Shown: piece by piece, positions 53,701 to 63,215 of the stretch
Layout: every line of letters begins with the position of its first letter
How positions within the stretch are numbered: the first letter of the stretch is position 1
Position numbers and translations under genes: made by a program
The notes under the pieces: model-generated
Database searches by the model: none
What the model was told of the DNA's origin: nothing
The model's input: only the letters and a program-made list of their open reading frames with translations
Source of the DNA: Pycnococcus provasolii
Taxonomy: Eukaryota > Chlorophyta > Pseudoscourfieldiophyceae > Pseudoscourfieldiales
Reading direction: 5' to 3'
Assembly: GCA_049487715.1 (NCBI GenBank)
Contig: CP150575.1
Span: 526,030 to 590,029 of the forward strand
Length of the DNA stretch: 64,000 bases

Positions 53701-56700
53701 CATCGAACTACAAGGACATCGCCGAGAAGAATGAGGAGCTGCTCGCGGAATCGCGCAAGTCGTACGAGGAGGCGCAGAGCGCCTCGACGAGGGAGCTTGA
53801 GAAGAAGTCGGCGGAGCTCGCAGATGCGCAGCAGAGGCTATCTACCGTCGAGCGTAAGGTCACAGATAGCGAGAAGCGCGCCGTGGACCTGCAGAATAAG
53901 CTTGACGCAGCCTCTAGCACCATGGACAACGAGAAAAACGCGCTCAAGGCTGACGTCGAGGCCAAGCGCCTCGAGATTGAAACACTGCAACAGCGCATTG
54001 CCAGCTACGGAAAGGAGCTCGAGGATATGCACGGTCGGCTGAAAACTGCGAAGGCTTCGTACGAGACGGAGTTGCTCAATCACGCGGAGACGGCTCGCAC
54101 GAAGAAGGCCTTGGAGGCTGAGCGCGACGCAGCCTCGGAAGCTTCCTTTGCCGATCGCCAGCGATGGACAGACGAACTTGCCCAGTCGAAGGCGGAGCGC
54201 GACGGTGCAAAGTCGAAGTGCGACTCACTCGCGTCTGAGTTGGCAACGCTCCAGGTGAAGGTGGACGAGCTGCAGAAGCAGAATCAAGTTGTGCACGAGC
54301 AGCTCGAGTCCTTGTCTGGCGGCGTTACAGCAATGACCACGGAGGCTGCCGGTACGGAGGCTGGAGGTGCGTCGTCTTCGATCTCCGCTGGCCAAGGTGG
54401 TGGCATGGCAGAGGTGGTGAAGTACCTGCGTTCCGAGAAAGCTCGCGCAGATGCCGAGCTGCTGGTCAAGCGCGCGGAGGCATCCCGCCTGGAGGCGGCG
54501 CTGCACCAGACGCAGCGTGCTCTTGACGAGGCTAGGCTGGCATTGGATGCGGAGCGGAAGAATTCAGGCACGCGTGACACGCGCTCTGAGGAGGAGCACG
54601 CGGCGCTGATGCAGAAGGTATCTGACATGAATTTGCTGATGGAGTCGAATCGCACGCTGCGCGCAGACGCGGAATCCGAGCGCAAGGGACGAGCGGAGTG
54701 GCAGAAGCGTGCCGAGGAGGCTGAATCGAGCCTTGCTCCGCTTCGTCAGAAGCTTGCTTCTGAGTCGGCGCGCGCGGATGCTGCTGAAATGGAGGTGTCA
54801 TCTGCTCGTCAAGAGTCGAAGCGATGGGAAACGCGAACGACGGAGCTCCTGGAGCGATACGGCCAAGTTGATCTTGGCGAGCACCGCCGCGTTTTGAAGC
54901 AGCTTGAAGAGGCGCAGTCGGCTCTCGAAAAGGCGTCTTCCAGTGTCGACGATCGCGTGAAGGCTGTGGAAGAATCCGGCAAGAAGGCTCGTGAGCAGCT
55001 GGAGGCTGATCACGACAAGTTGAAGGCTGAGGCGGCTAAGTCGAAGCAGCAGCTCGAGGTTGCCAAAAAGCACATTCAAAAGTACAACCCCGAGGGCAAG
55101 AAGCTGCCAGACTGGGTCAAGGAGCGCGATGAGAAGGAAAAGCGCCTTCAGGAGCTTGAGATGACCGCGAAGGGTGAAAGCGCTGGTGCGAAGGCGGCTG
55201 CGCAAACGCAGCAGGAGCTCAAGGCTGTTAAGGAACAGCTTGCGAAGATGAAGCAGCAGCTTGACGCCGCGGTGGAGGCTAAGGCGAGAGCGGAGGGGCA
55301 GATGGCAAAGGTGAGGGAACTAATGGCTGCTAGCAAGCAGCGCCTTGAGGAACGTACCAAGGAGGTGAAGAAGGCTGAGGCGGAGAGAGATGAACTGACG
55401 ATCAAGGTTCGTAAGCTCGAACAGGAGCTCGCGGTGGCGAGGAGTGGGCGGCTGATGAGCATGCCATCAGGTGCCGATGCCGTTGCCGCGTCAGGTGGCA
55501 CCACGGCTGTTCCTTCAGGTGGAAGTGGCAAACGCAAGGCTCCGGAATCTACGCAAGAAACTGCAGCGGAAATGCTGCAGGGTGATTCCGACGGTGAGGC
55601 GGCGCAAGGCAAGGGCGCGGCAAAGCGCCTGCGCGCGGATGCGCCAGCGTTTGCTCTTCCCGTTGCACAGGGATTGACGGCGGCGGCGGCGGCGGCGGCG
55701 GCAGCTCCGTTTAGCGCCGACGCAGAGGCTGCTGCTGAAGCGGAAGCTGCACCTGAACCTGATGCTGAAGCTATGGTAGATGTGGATGAAGCGGTGGATG
55801 AGGAGGAGGAGGAGGAAGAGGAGGAGCAACAGGAGGAGGAGGAGGAGGAGGAAGAGGAGGAGGAGGAGATGGATGACCAAGAGGAGGAAGATGACGACGA
55901 CGAGGACGAGGACGACGTCGAGGAGGAGGACGAAGCTGGGGGTGATGAGGCGATGGAAGAGGATGCGATGGAAGAGGAAGAGGAACCGGAGGTGGTGGAG
56001 GAGGAGGAGGAGCAGCAGCAGGTGGAAGGTCAGGAGGAGGCTGCAGCTGTGGTGGCTGGAGACGATGAGGCAGCAGGTGTGGGTGTTACCGAGGAGGGGG
56101 ATATACCTGCCAAGGTGGTTGACGAGGAGGCGGTTGCAGAAGAGGTGGACGCTTCTGTCGAGGAGATTGCTGCTCCACCTGCAGTGGAGGAGGCGGCATT
56201 GCCGCCGCAAGCAGGTGACATGGACGTGACTGCCGGGGAGGAGTTTCCACTGGTTGCTGAAGATGGCGATAACGCGGCGGCAGCAGTGGCCGAGGCTGCG
56301 ATTGAGGAGGAGGAGGATGGTGCTGGTGCTGGTGCTGGTGCTGGTGCTGCATCGGCGGGCACGACGGTGGAGGAAACGGATGCACCAGCTGCTGCCGGAG
56401 CTGATGCTGGTGGCACGCACGAGGAGCAGAAGAAGCCAGCGCCTCCGCCACAGGCGAAATCTGCAGCCGCAGCAGCCGCAGCCGCAGAAAAGAAAGCCGC
56501 AGCTCTCAAGCGAAAAATTGCTCTCGCCGAGAAAGCCAAGGCTGCAAAGGCTTCTGCGGGTGCTGATTCGTCTCAGGCTGCGGATGGTGGATCAGGAGCT
56601 CGTCGGCGCCAGCCGATCGCCTTCAAGGCGCCTCCGGCGAAGCCGAAAGTGAAGGCTTCCGACGCTGGCCCCGCGACTGCCACAACCACCGTCGCCGCCA

Positions 56701-56774
56701 CGACGACGCCGACGTCTACAGGAAAGACGAAGAAGAAAAAGAAGGGCGCTGGCACAGGCGGGGAGGACAAGTGA
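50733..56774 (+). CDS. Nuclear pore basket coiled-coil protein, TPR/Mlp/NUA-like, 2,013 residues
   Basis: TPR/Mlp1/NUA proteins form the nuclear basket filaments and act in mRNA export and chromatin organisation. The first ~1,580 residues are nearly continuous coiled coil (typical: LHEWVRSLAEELQGSRAREDAARLQ, MEQNVLDFNQRIGEHMKEIRRLE, HRRVLKQLEEAQSALEKAS), interrupted by a Gly/Ala/Pro stretch near 360-420. The segment KYNPEGKKLPDWVKERDEKEKRL late in the coil resembles the conserved end of the TPR core. The C-terminal 400 residues are Glu/Asp/Ala low complexity with a basic end (GKTKKKKKGAG). Size, architecture and conserved core fit, but other giant coiled coils are possible. Confidence 0.8.
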   Translation: MTAAVATTALAALASSQPLTSDVPTLHEWVRSLAEELQGSRAREDAARLQADHSFQMVEQRYRVLEEEHERLTEECAAKSSAASQAEAAATEAKAATAAAEAESARVKAELHRKEAECRELRTDATQAHELAARREVESAERSESLSAALGRVVELTEQRAAAESRAREAEASEVRAKAALARAEQENAMLAQNNKWAADELEAKSKAVLEERRAASAETVELLSRATKAEAEALASSQSLQASTSRVEQLEAQLAAKMMELRDANTNSAANVEKFERELAAYQSLAKLHAETAEERGETIARLEAENKALNDGIAALTQETRDQAKQSASLLDDWKQLAQERLEALQRAGDTARIGGTGVLAAGSTPGTAMAASPGFALATPAVTPGVPGSMNAAAAIAMSSPSAALASLNMTAAQAYAKYESVSNELQASREKCAEYQRTLDAISAELEAKGPAFAEQQRRYTEMEQNVLDFNQRIGEHMKEIRRLEVKCGALTSELDSAQTAKRHYGQNCEDLGSQIRTLLKENHELRTGKPLLDDGSGAGASASAGAQNAADVIKSELLTFKDVEEMQRQNQKLLAVTRSLSDQMERAAAEAREMYEAKLQEESSKLKAELDQIKSQTDKRQEQMSALVRQRDMFRTLARDRGTAAGEIAGPSGAAAAASQSQAAIAASPHVDYEQVLRDRETDFEHSKAELHEHIRSLREREESMQSELAGAKAAVTRKDGELKYERERAERTADALAEARRSIESMSSAKADLQNKLIEAQKMMSEYGLARDELASKERKSERRIAELEAALSIAKDAEERSYKQVSAASEARNAAEAKVLAMTELEVEHKKLEESAKSRLEAECKRLQQDWAEMQRTLSTERDRHRSALSAAEAGCSAVESKAAAAAAALEESRKATELARKRADAAEERCIVVSQQLARAEERLQSHATSHMATSSMAGAEAPAPELEMVKERCAELEADVAEARQQLCAAEERAAAAAAHASNYKDIAEKNEELLAESRKSYEEAQSASTRELEKKSAELADAQQRLSTVERKVTDSEKRAVDLQNKLDAASSTMDNEKNALKADVEAKRLEIETLQQRIASYGKELEDMHGRLKTAKASYETELLNHAETARTKKALEAERDAASEASFADRQRWTDELAQSKAERDGAKSKCDSLASELATLQVKVDELQKQNQVVHEQLESLSGGVTAMTTEAAGTEAGGASSSISAGQGGGMAEVVKYLRSEKARADAELLVKRAEASRLEAALHQTQRALDEARLALDAERKNSGTRDTRSEEEHAALMQKVSDMNLLMESNRTLRADAESERKGRAEWQKRAEEAESSLAPLRQKLASESARADAAEMEVSSARQESKRWETRTTELLERYGQVDLGEHRRVLKQLEEAQSALEKASSSVDDRVKAVEESGKKAREQLEADHDKLKAEAAKSKQQLEVAKKHIQKYNPEGKKLPDWVKERDEKEKRLQELEMTAKGESAGAKAAAQTQQELKAVKEQLAKMKQQLDAAVEAKARAEGQMAKVRELMAASKQRLEERTKEVKKAEAERDELTIKVRKLEQELAVARSGRLMSMPSGADAVAASGGTTAVPSGGSGKRKAPESTQETAAEMLQGDSDGEAAQGKGAAKRLRADAPAFALPVAQGLTAAAAAAAAAPFSADAEAAAEAEAAPEPDAEAMVDVDEAVDEEEEEEEEEQQEEEEEEEEEEEEMDDQEEEDDDDEDEDDVEEEDEAGGDEAMEEDAMEEEEEPEVVEEEEEQQQVEGQEEAAAVVAGDDEAAGVGVTEEGDIPAKVVDEEAVAEEVDASVEEIAAPPAVEEAALPPQAGDMDVTAGEEFPLVAEDGDNAAAAVAEAAIEEEEDGAGAGAGAGAASAGTTVEETDAPAAAGADAGGTHEEQKKPAPPPQAKSAAAAAAAAEKKAAALKRKIALAEKAKAAKASAGADSSQAADGGSGARRRQPIAFKAPPAKPKVKASDAGPATATTTVAATTTPTSTGKTKKKKKGAGTGGEDK

Positions 56775-56833
56775 TTTGGCAAGTCACATACCTGAGCTCG
56801 TGTAATTGTTTTTTTCTCTCAAAATAACTAGAT

Positions 56834-58567
56834 TTACATGACACCTTGCTGCTCCTCCATCGAGCGAATGCATTTCTCAGCGGCTTGCGACGCGTCCACG
56901 TTTGCACGTTTGAACAGTATGATTGTCTCAAGAGGCTGTCCAAATGCGAAGCCTAACACGTCGTCGTCCGGATCGCTGTCCGATGCCCAGAACAACATGG
57001 CGCCATCAATAAATGTGGGGCTCTGGAAGCCGCTTTCAGCAATCTGACCCATTCCACGGCTGATGATGTGTGGCTCTTGAGCCGGAAGATGTGCGACGTG
57101 CGGTCTTGTGAGAAGGTACTGACGCCAATGCAAATGTGCCACAGCGTCACTGCGAAATTGGAAGTGCGGAGAGAGGTGGTTGGCGTCATCGTCATCGCCG
57201 TCGTCGTTGTTGCTGTCTTCATCGTTGTCAGAATAGCTTGACGGGTGGTGGTGTTGCTCACTCTGGCTAGTCGATCGACCTCTGCCTCTCCTTCTGCTTG
57301 GCCATTGCACGTTGTTGATGTCGCATTCGCAGTCGTGCGCTACCCAGCTCATTTCACCGCATGGGACATTCGGATCGCCGAGCACCTTGCGCGCAATCAC
57401 GAGCCCCTCTCGCGGCTTGCGCAGAAGTTCCAGAGCCTCCACGCCGTGGCCGCCGTACATACCGATCCACACCGATTCGCACACACGCTCTACCGAAGTT
57501 TTTGCAATCGTGGAGAGCTCATGTTGACTACGCGTTGGCAGCATGCGAAGTTCTCGACGAACGCCGAGCAGTGCGCCACCCGGCGGTGTTGGCGACGCGG
57601 AAAATCCGGCAATGTCACCCGCGCCGCCGCTTCCACTTCCGCTTCCGCTGCTGCGTCGAGTACGTCGGCGTTCCCGTACTCGCGTTGCTCCGAACGACGC
57701 AAGGGTGCGTCGAAAGGAACTGCTCCCGCCGGGCGACGACGCGTCATCGAGCAGCAGCGCGGAAGCCTGGCTGGCAAGCTCCGCGTCCATGGCATGACGA
57801 GAGGACGACGTGGGTGGGTCGTACGCGACAGTGAAGCTTCGTGCGGGTCCCGCTGACGTGCGGAACGCGTGGATACGCACACCAGACTTGGGCTTCACTG
57901 TTGCAGTCACCTCTGCGTGCAAATACCGCCCCATCTCCGTGTCACGTAGCGCCTGCATTGCGGCGTTCACAGCCCCGTTGTCCCACTCGTTCTCCCTTAG
58001 CAGATTTGCGAGAACCTCCGCTCGATTGTCGCCGTCGCCGTCGTCGTCGCCTGTATTGAGAGCGAGCCGAAACGCGTGCGGAAGCCAGCGTCCCGTACCC
58101 ATCAGCTTACACAGGTAGAAACCACGCCGGCCGAACACACCCGTGACAAACGAGCCGTCGGAATGCAGGCACGGATCCAGTTCGACGAACAGCTTGTTGT
58201 GACAGCTTTCGCAGTCGCTGAGCATGTCATACAGCCTACGATACGTCGTGACGTCTCTTGCGTGGTACCCAAGTCCCACCTCGCCTCCGTTGCACCGCCT
58301 TGGTCTGAGGTGATACGCCTCCACGTCCGTCCGGCTTCCAAAGTCAACCTGAACCTTCCTCTTCCAGAGCCTAACATCGTCCGTCGCCGCGACGCGCAAG
58401 TCCGCGCACGTGCACGCGACCCTCGCGATGTCCTTGGCGGAGAGCCGCACGAGTATGAGTGGGACGAGGTGATGCGGCAGTGCGGTGAAGTGGCAGCGGC
58501 GGACGCGGTGGACCAGCTCGTCGTCGTCGTCCGAGTCCTCGCCACCCGCGGCACCGGACATCATCAC
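56834..58567 (-). CDS. F-box protein of 577 residues
   Basis: The F-box lies near the N-terminus (FTALPHHLVPLILVRLSAKDIARVACTCADLRVAATDDVRLWKRKV, about 27-72). It is followed by a YHxRxxxTYRRLYDMLSDCESCHNKLFVELDPC segment and a beta-rich C-terminal part. Near residues 430-470 there is an Arg/Ser/His then Asp/Asn low-complexity insert. The C-terminal LEIxxLL-like repeats and WVAHDCECD suggest a substrate-binding domain, not further identified. Presumably a subunit of a SKP1-cullin-F-box ubiquitin ligase. It is convergent with the nuclear-basket gene (59-base gap). Confidence 0.8.
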   Translation of the reverse strand: MMMSGAAGGEDSDDDDELVHRVRRCHFTALPHHLVPLILVRLSAKDIARVACTCADLRVAATDDVRLWKRKVQVDFGSRTDVEAYHLRPRRCNGGEVGLGYHARDVTTYRRLYDMLSDCESCHNKLFVELDPCLHSDGSFVTGVFGRRGFYLCKLMGTGRWLPHAFRLALNTGDDDGDGDNRAEVLANLLRENEWDNGAVNAAMQALRDTEMGRYLHAEVTATVKPKSGVRIHAFRTSAGPARSFTVAYDPPTSSSRHAMDAELASQASALLLDDASSPGGSSSFRRTLASFGATRVRERRRTRRSSGSGSGSGGAGDIAGFSASPTPPGGALLGVRRELRMLPTRSQHELSTIAKTSVERVCESVWIGMYGGHGVEALELLRKPREGLVIARKVLGDPNVPCGEMSWVAHDCECDINNVQWPSRRRGRGRSTSQSEQHHHPSSYSDNDEDSNNDDGDDDDANHLSPHFQFRSDAVAHLHWRQYLLTRPHVAHLPAQEPHIISRGMGQIAESGFQSPTFIDGAMLFWASDSDPDDDVLGFAFGQPLETIILFKRANVDASQAAEKCIRSMEEQQGVM

Positions 58568-58893
58568 CGAACGAAAGGAGGAGGCTACTCTTATGGAGAG
58601 TAAATAGCGTTCGGAAACATCAGGGGTTGAGGAGTGCCACGACTGAGAAATTTAGTTCGGGGTTGGGTTTCGGGTTTCGGGTTTCGTCCCCCGCGGAGTC
58701 CCCCGCCGGCCCCGCGGGCATTTGGAAAGCGCGTTAGGTTTCGCGAAGGGGAAGGGACGCGCAGGGATTTTTCTCCTTCCCTCCTTCGAGAGTTCCACTT
58801 TTTTGGACCCCCCCCCCTCCCCGCACACCCGTCGCACTTCCCGACTGACGTGTCCTCGCGCACAACGGCACCTTTCAACGACCACGTACGCGA
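58568..58893. other. Divergent intergenic region with telomere-like G/T repeats
   Basis: No gene. It contains GGGTTGGGTTTCGGGTTTCGGG (about 58652-58682) in short near-tandem units, and a C-run near 58808-58822. The leaders of two divergent genes meet here. Confidence 0.4.
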
Positions 58894-59799
58894 ATGAGAA
58901 TGAACAGCACGAACGTGGTTAGGCGCGCAGGCGCAGCTGCAAGGAGCGCAGGTGTCGTGCGTGCGCGACGTAGTGCGCTGGAAAGCCCGAGCCCGAGCGT
59001 CGGACCGGAGAGCGTTCGCGTGCTGAGGTATCCCAACGGGGAAGTGAGACGCATCCGTTACCCTAACGACGATCCGAATGCAGCAGCTCTTGCAAAGCAC
59101 GCGAAGCCGGAGCCCGTCCCGAGCCCCGAGGCGAGAACGCAGCAACACGAGCAGCAGCACCAGAAGCAGGATGTGCCAACGGAGTTCGACGTGGAGCAGG
59201 CGGATGACGTCCTTACCCCTGATGCGCTTGTTCGAGCGCAGCGGATGCTGACGGCACGCCGCGCGCTCGCGGTGGAGTCGGCACGACAGTGCTACGATAT
59301 CCACGACGGCAGTCCTTGGATTGAGACTCGTCGTGTCTGGGTACTTGGTGCGCCACCCACGCCGTCAGCAGAGCAGACCGATGACGGTTCCGACGACGAC
59401 AACGAGGCGCCGCACACCATCGTGACATTCCCTACGCGCGTGCGTAACGCGGCGATGTCGGATTCGCTTTCTGTGGCTCTTGGTCGCGAAGGCGTGTTTG
59501 ACGTCTCTTCCATGGCAGAGGCTGTCTTGGTGTTTGACGACGAATCTGTCGCGTCTAATTTTGCAGACTTGCTTTCAGAGGAAAGGGGGGGAACGGAAGT
59601 CAGTGTCGCAGAATTGGACTCGCACCAGCTGTTCCTGATGGTATCCGACGCTGGCTCAGGTGTGAAGTGCTGCGTCATCAAAGGTGAAGCTGCCGCAAAT
59701 TTTCTTCCATCGCCAGAGCTTTTGCGCCTCGCCCTGCTGAATGACGACGACGGCGGTAGTGGTGGCATGGGCAGTCTCGACGACGCCTTCTCGAACTAA
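58894..59799 (+). CDS. DUF3110-like protein with organelle-type N-terminus, 301 residues
   Basis: The start MRMNSTNVVRRAGAAARSAG gives an Arg/Ala/Ser presequence (to about residue 40). A Pro/Gln/Glu-rich linker follows, with the repeated pattern VRVLRYPNGEVRRIRYPNDDP. The C-terminal half contains VWVLGAPPTP, ALGREGVFDVSSMAEAVLVFDDESVASNFADLLSEE and VAELDSHQLFLMVSDAG. The order Gly-Arg-Glu-Gly-(I/V) then an FxDxxxAxxFAxLLxE stretch resembles DUF3110, a domain of cyanobacteria and chloroplasts. The assignment is from recall. Plastid location is inferred. Confidence 0.62.
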   Translation: MRMNSTNVVRRAGAAARSAGVVRARRSALESPSPSVGPESVRVLRYPNGEVRRIRYPNDDPNAAALAKHAKPEPVPSPEARTQQHEQQHQKQDVPTEFDVEQADDVLTPDALVRAQRMLTARRALAVESARQCYDIHDGSPWIETRRVWVLGAPPTPSAEQTDDGSDDDNEAPHTIVTFPTRVRNAAMSDSLSVALGREGVFDVSSMAEAVLVFDDESVASNFADLLSEERGGTEVSVAELDSHQLFLMVSDAGSGVKCCVIKGEAAANFLPSPELLRLALLNDDDGGSGGMGSLDDAFSN

Positions 59800-59935
59800 G
59801 GTTAAGAAGACATACATATGAATGATGGCACATGGGTGGTGCTTGACGGGCTGTAAGAATGTTCACAATTTAAAATAAATATTAATGTCGAGGCAGGCGT
59901 CGTGGTGTAATCGCTCGGGGCGTTGTTTCGCACGA

Positions 59936-61526
59936 TCATTCCTCACGTTTCAGCATAACCTTCTCATTGTCGCCGACGCGCGTGCTCATCGCCGTGTGAA
60001 ATCCACGATCGAAACGCACGTTGTGCAGGTTCGCCGCGAAGTCGAAGCCAAGCGTCCACTCGCCATCCGCGCTTCCGACGACGGACCACATGCCATTTCC
60101 CCATGGCGTCGATAGCGTGCCATCTCGCCTTGGAGTGAGAATGTGTGTGCCAGCCCATTTCCAGCGAGAGTCCACGAGCGCTTCCACCCACGGGTTGTTA
60201 GAGATGTCCTCCGAAGTCGCCTTGTTGCGTCTCCATCCAATGGTTCCCATCGTGCGACTGTCAGGCCAACCTTCGATGTTGTCAACAGCCTCTGCCCAAG
60301 CGCGCTGCAGCCAGAACGCCGCGGAATTCGCACCTTTCGGTGGCGGAGTGAGAAGTCCACCCTTGGGAGGATACGCGTTTCCGTAGTGCCTCTTGTCAAG
60401 CGACCACTCGCCAATTTGCCACACGCCCTGCGGATCACCCGTCATCCTGTACTCGAGGCCGTAAGTGTAGTGGAAAATCCAGTGCTTCTGAGAAAAATCT
60501 TCCGGAACATAGCGGAGTTCGCTGCTGAGCTCAATCTGGAAGTTGCGCACGAGCTCGAAGCTTATGCCTCGCTTGGCGGCGGCGATGGCGAAGCCCCACA
60601 TCTCAATCACCCAGCCTAGCTTGGAGTCCGCCTCGCCGTCCATTTTCAACTTCTTTGACATTTCGTAGTACTCGTCCGCGACATCTCTCAGAATGTCCTT
60701 GTGTATGATCATGGGACTTGGTCCTATCGGTGGGATCTTCTTGTATCCGTCCGCTCCACCCTCTGGCCAGAAACGCTGAATCATGCTCGCGAAGCCCGGG
60801 TTGGGAATCATGTAAGAGAAGGTGAACGCCGCAGGTCTCTGCTTGTGCGGCGACAAGTTGGGAAGAGGTTGCATGAGAAGGTGATCCGTTTCGGCGATGT
60901 AGACATAGTCCTCCTCGATTTTGTCAAGGAGCCCGTCTCGGATCGCCTGAACGATGCTCATGGGTCGATTCAGCACGCCGAACCCCTTGTACTTTCTAGC
61001 AAGATCGCTGTGAGAAATTTCAGGCACGAAGAAGCTTGGCATGCGATCCGCGACGCTGTCCGGCCTTCCTCCCGCCGAGGCGGTGAGACGCGTGAAGCCA
61101 CCCATATCGCCACACTCGCCCTGAAGCGAACGCTGCTTCTTGTAGTGGTAGTACATCATTTCCGACTGCCAGTTCTGGTAGACGGTTGACTGAGCGGTCA
61201 GGAGAGTGTGATACAGCCGCGGTGGTGTTTTGCACGAGGATGTCTTTGGTAAGCTTTGCGCGGAAAGCGGCTGTGGTTCCGTGCGCTGTGGAAGATTTCG
61301 CCGACGCCACGTTCTGTAACGGCATATTTGATGCAACCTGTGCCGTCTTTCGCGTCGGCGGAGCAGACATCGGCGACGGCACGGACGACATGGAGAAGGA
61401 GTACGCCGCGTAGAACGCAAGCGTGAACCAAGCCACAAGCGCAGGCGGCGACGCCAGACGCGAGGAGACTGCGGATCCTCCTCCACTGCCGTGAGAACGT
61501 CCAAGGTGCTGGTGTCGCGCCATCAT
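59936..61526 (-). CDS. Hydroxyproline O-arabinosyltransferase-like (HPAT/RDN1) enzyme, likely two exons
   Basis: HPATs add arabinose to hydroxyproline of cell-wall and peptide substrates in the cis-Golgi. The body (frame ending 59936) contains YHTLLTAQSTVYQNWQSEMMYYHYKK, GGFTRLTASAGG, NRPMSIVQAI, EEDYVYIAETDHLLMQPLPNL with the catalytic DxD-type acids, IGPSPMIIHK and WIFHYTYGLEYRMTG. This is full family coverage. The N-terminus with type II anchor (ALVAWFTLAFYAAYSFSM) is in a different frame, starting at 61526. A candidate 67-base phase 0 intron (61271-61337, GTTGCA...CCACAG) would join ...RKTAQ to PLSAQSLPK and give a 507-residue protein. The donor is weak; a 52-base alternative acceptor or a frameshift are possible. 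Confidence 0.85.
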
Positions 61527-61721
61527 AAAATAATCGTCGGCAGATGATGATGAGCAAGAAGAAATTGCCTGATATTTCCTTGTGGGGAACCGTTGTTGAG
61601 GTGATGATGAGACCCCAGAGGGAAACGGGGCGTTTTTGGGATCCCGGTTGCGCACTCTCCTGTAATAACCACCACATTACCGGTTGCGCACTTGTTGATT
61701 CCGCCTCAAGCGTACACGTGA

Positions 61722-62228
61722 ATGGCGGCAAGCGTGCCTCCTCCCCATCCTCCTCCACCGCTGCCGTCTGGGCGGTCTGGTCTTCCGCCACCACCACAGC
61801 TTCTTACATCACCGGATTCACCGCCACCACAACAGCTTCCGCATAACGCGCATCAGGTGGTGGCAGAGCACATTGCGCGACTGTCGCATGGCCCGTCGCT
61901 AAAGCAAAGCGCCGGCACAAGCAAATGGTCAAAGATCAATCCGAAGGTACCGGCGCACGAGGGCGAGGAGGAAGCCAGCAAAGGCAACGGCTACCGCACC
62001 CTCGTCGACTCTCCGTCGGAACATTCCGACAAAGAACGACATTTCATTGCGCGAGTACAGGCGTTCCTTTGCTTGGTAAATCCCAAATTCGCGAAACTAT
62101 CTAAAACGCAGAGCGACGTTAATTGGTTGATACTACACCTTGAAAGTGCCTTGGAAGAAGATCAGTTGCCGCAACAGGATGACGTGCGTGCGGCGTTGCA
62201 AGGTCGTTGCGGCATGCGAAGGGTGTGA
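61722..62228 (+). CDS. Subtelomeric hypothetical protein with Pro-rich N-terminus
   Basis: A 168-residue frame: MAASVPPPHPPPPLPSGRSG... (Pro/Gln-rich, about 1-45), then RLSHGPSLKQSAGTSKWSKI and a helical end (HFIARVQAFLCLVNPKFAKLSKTQSDVNWLILHLESALEED). No family is recognised. A related Pro-rich coding block occurs about 1.5 kb further toward the telomere. The helical half looks like real protein, so this may be a fast-evolving subtelomeric gene. Confidence 0.45.
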   Translation: MAASVPPPHPPPPLPSGRSGLPPPPQLLTSPDSPPPQQLPHNAHQVVAEHIARLSHGPSLKQSAGTSKWSKINPKVPAHEGEEEASKGNGYRTLVDSPSEHSDKERHFIARVQAFLCLVNPKFAKLSKTQSDVNWLILHLESALEEDQLPQQDDVRAALQGRCGMRRV

Positions 62229-63215
62229 GCGCATGATGGTTGTGAGATGTTCAGATGGCCACCATGACTGCTGAACGGCAAGAAGAATGGCGGGAGAATG
62301 GAGGGGGGAGGGGAATTCTATATACCTGGGCAAACCCAATTCTATATACCTGGAGGGCACTTTTACTGTTAGACCTAACCCAAGGGAGGGTCAGACAGTC
62401 CCACACGTCTAAGGCTAGGTGTCAGAGAGTCACGAGTCACGAGTCAAAGTAGTCAAGCATAAATAAAACACAGTCAGAGTCAAGTCAAGTCAGGCATTTG
62501 GGTTTTGTGCACGGTCGAGTCAAGAGTCAGTCATGCACTATTGTTGACACAGAGTCATCCCGAGGACAGGGAGGGGGATACCACATGGGGAAGTGGTGGT
62601 TTTCGTCCTAGTTTTCCCGACCTTTTCGTACAATAGGGAATACAAGGTGGCGATCTTAAAAAACTCGCTCGAGTTGCCATGCCAACGCATCTCTGACCAC
62701 CTTAGAAGGTTGTCACATAAGACCCACACTTTTGAAGCAATTCTCTCAGGGTTAGAAATTTAGAGGGAAATTCCAGGTTTCCAAGTGAGTCGTCACACAT
62801 CTTGTCACAGTCACGAGTAAATTTACAAAGTCAAAGTCAAGTCAGGTCACGCAACGTTTGCAGAGCACTGTCAAAGTCAGAGTCATGTCATGGTGCAAGG
62901 GCGTAGCTTCAAGTCAAGTCAGGGCCCGGGGGGCCCGGCAGAGTCATTGACGTGACATTGGCGTGACACCTAGCCTTACACACGTCGTTCGTATGTTGAA
63001 GCCTCTCCCCCGGAAATGTTCTTATCCTCGCACAACGGCAATGTGGACCAAACCCCTCAACGGCACCCTCTAACCGGCCCGGCCAACGGCCCCAGGAAAC
63101 GGGATGCAGGGGAGCCCCCGGTCGACGGGTTTCCCACCCCGAGCCTGCTGCGCCAAACAAGTCGAAGCAGGACATGTCATTTCCGCCTTAAGCGGGCCTT
63201 AAGCGTGTCTTAAGC
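62229..63215. repeat. Subtelomeric non-coding DNA with direct repeats and GTCA-rich satellite-like blocks
   Basis: AATTCTATATACCTGG occurs twice (62314-62329, 62338-62353). GTCA, AGTCAAGTCA and GTCACGAGTCA words fill 62390-62540 and 62790-62930. A GGGCCCGGGGGGCCCGG palindrome lies at about 62922-62938. CTTAAGCG occurs three times at 63187-63216. No gene is evident. Confidence 0.7.

Noticed and set aside
55515-56539. Leu/Arg- and Ser/Ala-rich minus-strand frames opposite the nuclear-basket gene
   Set aside because: Mirror translations of the Glu-rich C-terminus.
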